A stretch of DNA of 64,000 nucleotides from Gallaecimonas sp045291545. Its GTDB lineage: Bacteria > Pseudomonadota > Gammaproteobacteria > Enterobacterales > Gallaecimonadaceae. Made by a program: the position numbers and the translations under genes. Position 1 is the first letter of the stretch; every line of letters starts with the position of its first letter. The stretch is from positions 1,674,001 to 1,738,000 of the forward strand of contig NZ_CP149514.1 in assembly GCF_045291545.1 (NCBI RefSeq). Reading direction: 5' to 3'. The notes beneath the pieces were generated by a model. That model was not told the origin of the DNA. It was given only the letters and a program-made list of their open reading frames with translations, and did no database searches. This document shows positions 56,475-64,000 of this stretch, in pieces.

Positions 56475-57001
56475 ACCGCCACCTCAAAATCAGCTGCGCA
56501 CGGTACCAACTGGCCATAAAAGCCCGCCAATACCGTCATGAACTGCCCGGCACGTACTGGAAAGCCCTGCGCCACATAGTGCAGCGCCTGTGTCCGTACC
56601 TTTTCTTGAAAGCCCTGCCGGTCTGGCTCGGCACTGCCGTTGAGGTTGTCGGTACTGACATTAAAGCGAAAGCCGGCGGCCAGGCAGAGCCCCCATTCGA
56701 TGGCCTGTGGCTTAACCTCTACCTGTTCAAAGGCTTGCTGTTGAGCACTATTACGACCATCAGGGCAGTACCAGTAGTCGTAGTCCACCTGCTGCCGGCG
56801 CTCGGCTCCGGCCAGACACCAGTGGGCAATTTCATGTAACGCCGAGGCGTAATAGCCGTGGGCAAAAACAATACGATGGCGCTCATGCCCAACACTGGCC
56901 GGCAGGTAAATGGGTTCGTCATCGCCCCGCACCAGTTCAGTGTTATGGCTGGCGAGAAAGGTATCGTTAAACAGGGTAATCAAGTCGCGATAATGGTGCA
57001 T
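56471..57001 (-). CDS. epmC: elongation factor P hydroxylase
   Basis: 176 residues; hydroxylates the beta-lysyl-lysine of EF-P in the E. coli pathway. The metal-binding motif is HEIAHWCLAG (about 56-65), with another EWGLCLAAGFRF segment. EpmA and EpmB are not in the window. It sits five bases after aroC. Confidence 0.92.
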   Translation of the reverse strand: MHHYRDLITLFNDTFLASHNTELVRGDDEPIYLPASVGHERHRIVFAHGYYASALHEIAHWCLAGAERRQQVDYDYWYCPDGRNSAQQQAFEQVEVKPQAIEWGLCLAAGFRFNVSTDNLNGSAEPDRQGFQEKVRTQALHYVAQGFPVRAGQFMTVLAGFYGQLVPCAADFEVAV

Positions 57002-57006
57002 GGCGC

Positions 57007-58071
57007 TTATAACTGTCCGGTTTGCCCCCGCTGACGTAACCAGTGGTCCATCAACGTCAGTGCCAGCATGGCTTCAGCAATGGGCACCGCACGAATACCC
57101 ACGCAAGGGTCATGGCGGCCTTTGGTCACCACTTCCACAGCGTTGCCGTCCACATCAATACTGCGCCCCGGCACGCGAATGCTGGAAGTGGGCTTAAGAG
57201 CAATACTGGCAGTGATGGTCTGGCCGGTACTGATGCCGCCCAGTACCCCGCCGGCATGGTTACTGAGAAAACCTTCTGCGGGGGTTATTTCGTCACGGTG
57301 TTCGGAGCCTTTTTGCCGGACGGCAGCAAAACCGTCACCAATCTCAACGCCTTTGACGGCATTGATGCTCATCATTGCCTTGGCAATGTCGGCATCGAGG
57401 CGATCGAAAACCGGCTCCCCCAGGCCAACCGGTACACCACTGGCCTCTACCTGGATTTTGGCGCCCACCGAGTCGCCCGCTTTTTTGATCTCGCGCAGCA
57501 GTTCATTCAGGGCCGCCAGCTTGTCAGGGTTGGCGCAGAAAAACGGGTTTTTTTTCGCCTCGGCCCAGTCGGTTACCGGGCAGTCAATCTCGCCCATGGC
57601 AGTCAGGGCGCCGCGAATGGTAACACCTTGCTGCGCCAGCCATTTTTTAGCGATAGCGCCAGCGGCAACGCGCATGGCCGTTTCCCGGGCGCTGGAGCGG
57701 CCACCGCCACGGTAGTCACGCAGGCCGTACTTGTAGTGATAGCCATAGTCGGCATGGCCGGGCCGGAATAGCCGGGCGATCTCGGAGTAATCCTGCGAGC
57801 GCTGATCCGTATTTTCGATCAACAAACCAATGGGCGTACCGGTGGTTTTCCCGGCAAAGGTGCCTGACAGAATGCGCACCTGGTCTGCTTCCTGGCGGGG
57901 TGTGGTGTAACGCGAACTGCCGGGGCGACGCCGGTCCAATTCCGGTTGCAGATCAGCCTCGGTCAGCGCCAACCCCGGCGGGCAGCCATCAACAATGGCG
58001 CCCAGCGCCAGTCCATGACTTTCGCCAAAGGTGGTGACGGTAAACAGGGTGCCAAAGGTGTTGCCGGCCAT
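57007..58071 (-). CDS. aroC: chorismate synthase
   Basis: FMN-dependent last step of the shikimate pathway, which supplies the trp operon product pathway. The 354 residues have GTLFTVTTFGESHG at the start, RPGHADYGYHYKYGLRDYRGGGRSSARETA (the FMN loop, about 102-131), and the C-terminal RHDPCVGIRAVPIAEAM. It is two bases after prmB and followed closely by epmC. Confidence 0.97.
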   Translation of the reverse strand: MAGNTFGTLFTVTTFGESHGLALGAIVDGCPPGLALTEADLQPELDRRRPGSSRYTTPRQEADQVRILSGTFAGKTTGTPIGLLIENTDQRSQDYSEIARLFRPGHADYGYHYKYGLRDYRGGGRSSARETAMRVAAGAIAKKWLAQQGVTIRGALTAMGEIDCPVTDWAEAKKNPFFCANPDKLAALNELLREIKKAGDSVGAKIQVEASGVPVGLGEPVFDRLDADIAKAMMSINAVKGVEIGDGFAAVRQKGSEHRDEITPAEGFLSNHAGGVLGGISTGQTITASIALKPTSSIRVPGRSIDVDGNAVEVVTKGRHDPCVGIRAVPIAEAMLALTLMDHWLRQRGQTGQL

Positions 58072-58073
58072 TG

Positions 58074-59012
58074 TTAATCCTTATAGAGGCTGAACAAATC
58101 CGCATGGGCCAGCAAGTCTTCCTTGCTGATCACAAACACGCCGCTGCCACCCCGTTCAAATTCCAGCCAGGTCAGCGGCAGTTGCGGGTACTGAGCGTTC
58201 ATGTGCACTTCGCTGTTACCCACTTCACAGATCAGTATGCCGCCTTCTTTCAGGTACTTCGGCGCATTGGCCAGAATACGGTTAACCAGTTTCAGGCCGT
58301 CGGTGCCGGCCGCCAGCGCCACGGCCGGTTCATGCTGATACTCATCAGGCAAATCAGCCATGTCTTCAGCATCAACATAAGGCGGGTTGGTAACAATCAG
58401 ATCGTACTGGTCACCATCCGGGATAGCCCGGAACAAATCGGAGTGGATAGGCGTGACCTGGTGCATCAGGCCATGTTCTTCGATGTTGCGCTCGGCCACC
58501 GCCAGGGCGTCTTTTGACAGATCGGTAATGTCGACTTCTGCTTCCGGGAAGTAATGCGCGCAGGCAATGCCAATGCAGCCGGAGCCGGTGCAAAGGTCAA
58601 GAATACGGGTAACTTCGCGGCCATCAAGCCAGGGCGAGAAGCGCTTTTCAATCAACTCACCGATAGGAGAACGGGGGATCAGCACCCGCTCATCCACATA
58701 AAACGGCATATGACAGAACCAGGCCTGATTAGTGATGTAGGGCACCGGTTTGTGCAGCTGAATACGCTCCATGATGCGTTCAACAATGCGCTGGCGCTCA
58801 GACTGGGTCAGCCGGGCATGGCGGGTATGTTCATCAATATCCATTGGCAGATACAGGGTCGCTAACACCAGTGCCACCGCTTCATCCCAGGGGTTATCGG
58901 TGCCGTGGCCGTAATAAATATCGGCGGCGCTGAAGCGGCTAACCGCCCAGCGGATCATATCCTGAATGCTGTGCAGTTCATTGACCGCTTCATCAAGAAA
59001 AATTTTGTCCAA
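58074..59012 (-). CDS. prmB: ribosomal protein L3 N5-glutamine methyltransferase
   Basis: 312 residues, E. coli PrmB length. The SAM motif is LDLCTGSGCIGIA and the NPPY motif VTNPPYVDAEDM (catalytic Asn). The start is a TTG at 59012-59010: it gives MDKIFLDEAVNEL, the conserved N-terminus, and has GGGAGG seven bases upstream. A much longer open frame to 59513 overlaps smrB on the other strand and its extra part is not protein-like. It heads prmB-aroC-epmC. Confidence 0.95.
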   Translation of the reverse strand: MDKIFLDEAVNELHSIQDMIRWAVSRFSAADIYYGHGTDNPWDEAVALVLATLYLPMDIDEHTRHARLTQSERQRIVERIMERIQLHKPVPYITNQAWFCHMPFYVDERVLIPRSPIGELIEKRFSPWLDGREVTRILDLCTGSGCIGIACAHYFPEAEVDITDLSKDALAVAERNIEEHGLMHQVTPIHSDLFRAIPDGDQYDLIVTNPPYVDAEDMADLPDEYQHEPAVALAAGTDGLKLVNRILANAPKYLKEGGILICEVGNSEVHMNAQYPQLPLTWLEFERGGSGVFVISKEDLLAHADLFSLYKD

Positions 59013-59062
59013 CTCTGCCTCCCGTTTCAGCCCTGCGCCGTGCTGAGCTACACTATGGCGCC

Positions 59063-59602
59063 ATGAAAAAGCCCATTTGTACTGATGATGATCTGGCCTT
59101 GTTTCGTGACGCTGTGGCCGATACCCGACCGCTGGCGCAGGATACCATAGGCCACCAACCCAGGCGACGCCCAGCCAGCGACAACAAGCGGGTAATGGCA
59201 AGCAAAGCCCAGCCCGATCCGCACTCCTTGTTTTACTTTTCTGACCATTATCAACCGCACTTTGGTGAAAGCTGGCCAAATTTCGTGCGTGACGATGTCT
59301 CAGGAGGGGAACTGAAGAAGCTACGCCGGGGCGATTACGCACCGCAGGTGACGCTGGATTTACATGGCTTGAACCGTGAACAGGCCAAGCTGGAGCTGGC
59401 AGCCTTGCTCGCCCACGCGGAGCGTCAGCAACTGAGCTGCGTTTGTGTAGTACATGGTATTGGCGGCGGTACTTTAAAACGCCAACTGCCCTGTTGGCTG
59501 GCCCAGCACCCACGGGTGTTAGCGGTGCATTCAGCGCCCCGTGAATACGGTGGCCAGGGGGCCTTGCTGGTACTGCTGGAGCAGGAGTTAACCTTCGGCT
59601 GA
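59063..59602 (+). CDS. smrB: ribosome-rescue endonuclease SmrB
   Basis: 179 residues with a C-terminal Smr domain (about 92-175): LDLHGL near the start, VVHGIGGGTLKRQL in the core. SmrB cleaves mRNA between collided ribosomes. The N-terminal 90 residues include the basic linker PRRRPASDNKR and FYFSDHYQPHF. It is divergent from prmB (50-base gap) and its 3' end overlaps sixA on the opposite strand by 15 bases. Confidence 0.95.
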   Translation: MKKPICTDDDLALFRDAVADTRPLAQDTIGHQPRRRPASDNKRVMASKAQPDPHSLFYFSDHYQPHFGESWPNFVRDDVSGGELKKLRRGDYAPQVTLDLHGLNREQAKLELAALLAHAERQQLSCVCVVHGIGGGTLKRQLPCWLAQHPRVLAVHSAPREYGGQGALLVLLEQELTFG

Positions 59603-60040
59603 CAACTGGCGTTGGCGTACTGTTGGCTTGGGTTCGCTGTCAATGACCACAATCTCTGCCGTTGCAAAGGCCATCGGCACTTCTCCAGGGACCAGGGCCT
59701 CAACCAGATAAGCCACCATCGGCATGTGGGAAACCATTAAAACGCGCTGACAGTCATCGCTACCGGCCAGTAGCGCCGTGATGGCGACGATATCACCCGA
59801 GGGGGTCAGCTCCGGCAAAGTTACACGGGCAAGGGGCTGGCCCAGCCCGGCCAGTACTTCGTCGGCGGTTTGCTGCGCGCGCAAATAAGGACTCACCCAC
59901 AGAGCATCCGGGGCACCGTGCATAGCCAGCCACTGCCCTTGCGCCCGCGCCTGCGCGCGGCCATGGGCGGTCAGTGCCCGGGAGGCATCATCAGCCGCCT
60001 GAGCTTGTGCCTCGCCATGGCGCATTACCAGAATTTGCAT
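59588..60040 (-). CDS. sixA: phosphohistidine phosphatase SixA
   Basis: 150-residue histidine phosphatase with the RHG motif LVMRHGEAQAQA at the start and VSHMPMV near 108. SixA acts on histidine-containing phosphocarrier/phosphotransfer proteins. The ATG at 60040 (MQILVMRHGE) is certain from the motif; the open frame to 60175 is spurious. It is convergent with smrB and overlaps its 3' end by 15 bases. Confidence 0.94.
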   Translation of the reverse strand: MQILVMRHGEAQAQAADDASRALTAHGRAQARAQGQWLAMHGAPDALWVSPYLRAQQTADEVLAGLGQPLARVTLPELTPSGDIVAITALLAGSDDCQRVLMVSHMPMVAYLVEALVPGEVPMAFATAEIVVIDSEPKPTVRQRQLSAEG

Positions 60041-60146
60041 GCCCGTCCTCCACTGGGTTGGTGGCGCAGTGTACATAATGGCGTGACCATTTCCAATCTG
60101 CGCTGAGCTGGTCATAATGGATCGATAGCCGCGTTCGAGAGCCCCT

Positions 60147-62912
60147 GTGCATAAAAGCCCATTTGACCATCGCACTTATCGCCATATTACGCTGGCCAAC
60201 GGCCTGCCAGTGCTGGTGGTGGAAGACCCACGAAGCCACAAGGCTGCCGCGGCGGCGGCAATTCGTGTGGGTCATTTTTTCGACCCGCCTGAGCGCCAGG
60301 GGCTGGCCCATTTTTTAGAGCACTTATTGTTTCTTGGCACCGAAACGCACCCCGGCGCGGCCGACTACCACCATTTTATTGAGCAGGCCGGCGGCAACCA
60401 TAACGCCTGGACCGGTACCGAACAGTCCAGTTACTTTTTTGACGTAGCCCCGCCCTACTTCGCTAAAGCCCTGTGGCGCTTTTCCCGCTTTTTTGTTTGC
60501 CCGCTGCTGGCCGAAGATGCTGTCGATAAAGAGCGGCACGCCATCGATGCGGAATACCGGCTGAAACTTCAGGATGACACCCGCCGTATCTATCAGGTGC
60601 ACAAATCGGTGGTGAACCCAGAGCACCCGTTCAGTAAGTTTTCGGTTGGTAACCTCGATACCCTGGCTGGTGACCCTGCCCAGTTGGCAGATGAAGCCCG
60701 GGCGCTGTTCCAGCAACATTACCAGGCGGGCAACATGACGCTGGTGCTGTACGGGCCTTTTGCCATTGCCGAGCTGTCATCATGGGCCCATAGCTTTTTT
60801 TCTGACATTACCAGCGGCACCAAGGTTCCCAGCTTCTGGGAAGGCACCCGTTTGTACCTGCAATTACCTTTTCAGGTTTGTGCCCAGCCGTTAAAAGAGC
60901 AGCGCCGCCTGGTGATCAATTTCCCTCTGCCGTCTACCCAGGCGGAATACCGGCAAAAACCGTTGACCTTTATCAGCCATTTACTTGGCCATGAAGGCCC
61001 TGGCAGCTTGCTGGCTTACCTCAAGCAACGAGGCTGGGTTGAGGCTCTCTCCGCCGGGGGTGGCATCAGTGGCAGTGGTTTTCGTGAGTATGCGGTGCAA
61101 TTTTTGCTGACTGAACAGGGTGAACAGCAGCAGGCCGAAATTGTTGAAGCCTTTTTTGCGATGCTGGCGCTGATCCGCGAAAAGGGGCTGGAGCCCTGGC
61201 GCTTTGAAGAACGCCAACAGCTGGCAGAGCAATCTTTCCGGTTGCTGGAAGTGACTGAACCCATGGACTTTTCCAGCCACTTGGCAGTCAACATGCTGCA
61301 ATTCCCCGCTGAAGACGCGCTCTATGGTGACTTCGTAATGGAGCGCTTTGATCCACAACGGCTGCGCTATTGGCTGGATTTTCTCACCCCGGATAACCTG
61401 CGTTTAGGGTTGGTTTCTCCCGACGTTGAGAGTAACCAGCAGGCGCCGTGGTATCACACCCCGTTCTTGACCCGGCCAATCAGCCAGCAGTGGCTGGCCC
61501 GCTGGCGCCAGCCAACCCCCTTGACGGAGCTGAAGCTGCCGGGGCCGAATCCATTCCTTGGGCCTCCGGCCGTTCCGGCACCACTGACTCGGGTCCGTCA
61601 CCGCCCGACATTATTGAGCACTGACAGCCAGCACCGTCTCTGGCACTGGCAAGACCCTGACTTCAGGCTGCCCAAGGGGCAGCTGTATCTGGCCCTTGAA
61701 AGCGTGCATGCCATGCAGTCACCCCGTCATGTAGCAATGACCCGGCTGTGGCTGGATATGGTATCGGAGCAGCTCAGCGGCCAACTCTATGACGCCGAAC
61801 TGGCAGGCCTGGGCTGGCAACTCTATCCGCAACAGGCCGGTATTACGTTTCACACCTGGGGTACCCTGGGTCGCCAGCACCGGTTGTTTAGCTATATTGT
61901 CCGCCACTTACTGGACAAGGCACCACCGCCATCGGCATTAACACTGTGCCAAAAGGGGCTATTGCGCCAATACCGGGCAGTGAAAAAGCAAAAACCGATA
62001 CAGCAACTGTTGGCAGAGTTACCCAGGTTATTACAGCCTGCCCACCCCGGTTACCAGCGCCTGGCCACAGAAATGGCCACAATCCATTATGACGAGCTGG
62101 TAGCGCACCAGCAGGTCGTACTCGACAGCCTGTTTGTCGAAGGACTGGTGCACGGCAGCGCTGCCCAGGCGGACGTTACCGACTGGGTCGACGAGGTGCG
62201 CCAACGAGCCCAGGGGGCAGAACCCGAGCGGCAGGTGTTGTCATTAAAAGAGAGAGGCCCACTGCTGCGAAGCCTGGAGATAAATCACCCTGATTCTGCT
62301 TTGCTGGTCTACTACCAGGGGCGTTCGGCCGGTGCCAACGAGCATGCCTTTTTTATGCTGCTACAACAGCTGATGAGCGCCACCTTCTTTGACGAATTAC
62401 GTAACAAGCAGCAACTGGGGTACATGCTGGGGCTGACCTTTTTTCCCATGCAGCGCCTGCCAGGGTTGCTGTTTTACATACAAAGCCCGGTAGCCGGCCC
62501 AGAGCAGCTGCTTGATGCCATTGATGATTTCATCCAGAACATGACCTATGTCTTGCTGAGCCTCAGTAAAGCGCAATGGCAGCAAACCCAGCAGGCCCTG
62601 CTCTACCAGTTGAATCAACCGGACGCGACCTTAGCCGATCGCACCGCCAGGCTCTGGAATAGTATCGGCCAGGGGGATTATCAGTTTGACTGGCGCAACC
62701 GGCTGGCTGCCGCTATTGGGCACAGTAACCGCCATGAGCTGATCCGGGTCATGTCACAACGTTTGAAAGGCGCTGGCGCAGACCGCTTGATCCTTTGCTC
62801 TACCGGTAACAGCCACCGTAACCAGCACCCCATCGAAGCGCCAAGGCTCATTGATGATGCCAGCCACTTCAAGGCAACGCTGCCCCGCTTTACCTGGCCA
62901 CAAGGTAGCTGA
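60147..62912 (+). CDS. pitrilysin-type (M16) zinc metalloprotease
   Basis: 921 residues starting with GTG. The inverted zinc motif HFLEH (HxxEH) lies at about 55-59 in GLAHFLEHLLFLGT, with the distal Glu in DAVDKERHAIDAEYR about 75 residues on. Four M16 half-domains fit the length, the last two being inactive. It resembles insulysin/protease III. No signal peptide is seen at the N-terminus (MHKSPFDHRTYRHITLANGL), unlike periplasmic PtrA, so a cytoplasmic location is inferred. Promoter details are unclear. Confidence 0.93.
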   Translation: MHKSPFDHRTYRHITLANGLPVLVVEDPRSHKAAAAAAIRVGHFFDPPERQGLAHFLEHLLFLGTETHPGAADYHHFIEQAGGNHNAWTGTEQSSYFFDVAPPYFAKALWRFSRFFVCPLLAEDAVDKERHAIDAEYRLKLQDDTRRIYQVHKSVVNPEHPFSKFSVGNLDTLAGDPAQLADEARALFQQHYQAGNMTLVLYGPFAIAELSSWAHSFFSDITSGTKVPSFWEGTRLYLQLPFQVCAQPLKEQRRLVINFPLPSTQAEYRQKPLTFISHLLGHEGPGSLLAYLKQRGWVEALSAGGGISGSGFREYAVQFLLTEQGEQQQAEIVEAFFAMLALIREKGLEPWRFEERQQLAEQSFRLLEVTEPMDFSSHLAVNMLQFPAEDALYGDFVMERFDPQRLRYWLDFLTPDNLRLGLVSPDVESNQQAPWYHTPFLTRPISQQWLARWRQPTPLTELKLPGPNPFLGPPAVPAPLTRVRHRPTLLSTDSQHRLWHWQDPDFRLPKGQLYLALESVHAMQSPRHVAMTRLWLDMVSEQLSGQLYDAELAGLGWQLYPQQAGITFHTWGTLGRQHRLFSYIVRHLLDKAPPPSALTLCQKGLLRQYRAVKKQKPIQQLLAELPRLLQPAHPGYQRLATEMATIHYDELVAHQQVVLDSLFVEGLVHGSAAQADVTDWVDEVRQRAQGAEPERQVLSLKERGPLLRSLEINHPDSALLVYYQGRSAGANEHAFFMLLQQLMSATFFDELRNKQQLGYMLGLTFFPMQRLPGLLFYIQSPVAGPEQLLDAIDDFIQNMTYVLLSLSKAQWQQTQQALLYQLNQPDATLADRTARLWNSIGQGDYQFDWRNRLAAAIGHSNRHELIRVMSQRLKGAGADRLILCSTGNSHRNQHPIEAPRLIDDASHFKATLPRFTWPQGS

Positions 62913-62995
62913 GCATTAATTACCCAGCCGTTATTCATAACCAATACTGACTGCTGCCGATTTCGCCAAACAGCCATATTATGCCGCCAACCGCT

Positions 62996-63025
62996 TTGAC
63001 AGCTTCAAAGCCCCTACGTTATAAC
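62996..63025 (+). promoter_or_regulatory. promoter of the propeller sensor gene
   Basis: A perfect TTGACA (62996-63001) and TATAAC (63020-63025) are spaced by 18 bases. The transcript would begin about 35 bases before the ATG at 63068. Confidence 0.65.
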
Positions 63026-63067
63026 TCTTTTACACCATTATAAAATTACCTTGCTCAGGTCTTCTCA

Positions 63068-64000
63068 ATGCATCAACGGCTTGCTCGCTACCTGACTACC
63101 GCACTGCTTTTTTTCTGTGCGCTCCTCCCCCTGCTCGCTCACGCTGATACCACAACTGACGACAGCGACTACCGCCTCTACAAAACTATTGGTAAGGAAG
63201 ATGGTCTTTCTCAGTTGTCTGTTTATGACATAGCTCAAGACAACGATGGATACTTTTGGCTTGCCACGCCAGGAGGAGTGGAACGTTTTGATGGTGTCAG
63301 CGTAGAACCTTTTAATATTAAAGCCACTGGGAGCTTTTCTCCATCTAATTTTGTGCGAAGAGTTTTTGTTGATAGCAATGATACGGTATGGGTTGGCACA
63401 CAAAATTCATTAGCCTTCAAAAAAAAGTCAAGTGAAGAATTTAAAGTAGTAAAATTTTTCAATGGGTTTGTCATATGGTCAATAGAAAAAAACAAAAATG
63501 GTGGTTTTTTTGTTTCCACTAACAAAGGAATATGGCTAATAAGAAAAAACGAAATTAACCCACAAAAAATATCTAATATAAAAAAAGCGAGGGTAATAAA
63601 AGAAATAGAAGGTAATTATTTAATAGGAACATACTCTGATGGTCTCTATACTTTAAATGAGGAATTTAAGGAAGTTAATTCAGAATTAAATTTTGGAACC
63701 AAGATAAATAAAATATCTAGTGTGGATGGGAAATTAATCGTAGCTTCTAATAAAGGCCTCTTTATTGATGGAAAAAAAGAGTTAACTCAAGATGCCCTAG
63801 ACTACAGCATTAACAAAAACTATCTTATGGTCGCAACGGAGAACGGACTATATCAAATAACTAGGAAGGAAAATGAAAGGATTGAGAAAATTTCTCCTGA
63901 TAAGACATGGCGCGTTATTATAGGTGATGATGGCAGGCTTATTGTTGGAACCCAAGCAAAAGGCATTGAAATATATCAAGAAAAAGAAAAAGGGATTGAG
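63068..64000 (+). CDS. two-component-regulator propeller sensor protein, N-terminal part (cut by window end)
   Basis: The frame is open from ATG 63068 to the window end, 311 codons, and continues beyond. Residues 1-26 form a signal peptide ending AHA. Then come repeats of the ligand-binding propeller (Reg_prop) type: GLSQLSVYDIAQDNDGYFW with ATPGGVERFDG, later NDTVWVGT and GLYTLN. Such sensors usually end in a histidine kinase or GGDEF output domain, not visible here. The first 120 codons are GC-rich like the host, whereas the rest is AT-rich (16 of 60 G+C in 63421-63480 against 37 of 60 in 63121-63180), suggesting a transferred or fast-evolving sensor region. Confidence 0.82.
   Translation, partial: MHQRLARYLTTALLFFCALLPLLAHADTTTDDSDYRLYKTIGKEDGLSQLSVYDIAQDNDGYFWLATPGGVERFDGVSVEPFNIKATGSFSPSNFVRRVFVDSNDTVWVGTQNSLAFKKKSSEEFKVVKFFNGFVIWSIEKNKNGGFFVSTNKGIWLIRKNEINPQKISNIKKARVIKEIEGNYLIGTYSDGLYTLNEEFKEVNSELNFGTKINKISSVDGKLIVASNKGLFIDGKKELTQDALDYSINKNYLMVATENGLYQITRKENERIEKISPDKTWRVIIGDDGRLIVGTQAKGIEIYQEKEKGIE

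Noticed and set aside
63065..63403. minus-strand 112-codon frame at the window end
   Set aside because: The plus strand has a continuous 311-codon frame with signal peptide, promoter and propeller repeats.

Overview
The window is about 64 kb of dense, roughly 55-60 % GC gammaproteobacterial chromosome that becomes AT-rich only in its last 600-800 bases. Gene content and order are core housekeeping: rnm-yciO next to the trp operon, tig-clpP-clpX-lon-hupB-ppiD, purF-cvpA-dedD-folC-accD-truA-fimV-asd-pdxB-fabB, and mnmC-yfcL-epmC-aroC-prmB-smrB-sixA. These orders are shared with Enterobacterales, Vibrionales and the Shewanella/Aeromonas groups. ScpA/ScpB (SMC-type rather than MukBEF-type condensin), a HubP/FimV-like polar protein, MiaE and candidate MetJ and PurR operators fit an Alteromonadales-like organism. 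I cannot name the genus from the sequence.

Layout. 1-6060: end of a dGTPase-like gene, marC, a 2OG-Fe dioxygenase gene with two palindromes upstream, a SEC-C protein, metA with a MetJ-type operator, pdxH, a class V aminotransferase and a small conserved protein. 6130-6425: two identical tRNA-Tyr genes. 6465-9625: an unknown acidic protein, ridA, xthA and two membrane proteins. 9636-13320 (minus): rnm-yciO-scpA-scpB-rluB, every gene overlapping the next. 13321-21100 (plus): a promoter, two complete transcription attenuators in series, each with its own Trp-rich leader peptide, then a type I-beta DAHP synthase and trpE-G-D-CF-B-A, all overlapping. 21107-25081: DUF3820, a cold-shock protein, a divergent pair made of a GNAT/C39-peptidase fusion and a RimK-type ATP-grasp ligase, and yciB. 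25224-34031 (minus): ppiD, tRNA-Asp, hupB, lon with a sigma-32 promoter, clpX, clpP, tig, tRNA-His and tRNA-Arg. 34194-40743: folD, a Kv-type channel with a zinc ribbon, cysS, ppiB-lpxH, miaE, a small exported protein and a TPR lipoprotein. 40934-53044 (minus): the purF to fabB block with a repeat-rich hubP/fimV. 53170-62912: mnmC, then yfcL to prmB on the minus strand, smrB/sixA and a pitrilysin-family peptidase. 63068-end: the start of a beta-propeller sensor gene.

The strongest candidate for something undescribed is the trp control region (13347-13676). Two leader peptides, with three and with five Trp codons, each precede their own antiterminator/terminator pair, and no recognisable TrpR operator is present. 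RNA polymerase would have to pass two tryptophan checks in series before reaching a polycistron that joins the first shikimate step to the whole Trp branch. Second-tier items are the GNAT-C39/RimK pair, the zinc-ribbon Kv channel overlapping folD, the 69-bp repeat array in fimV and the sharp base-composition shift inside the last gene.
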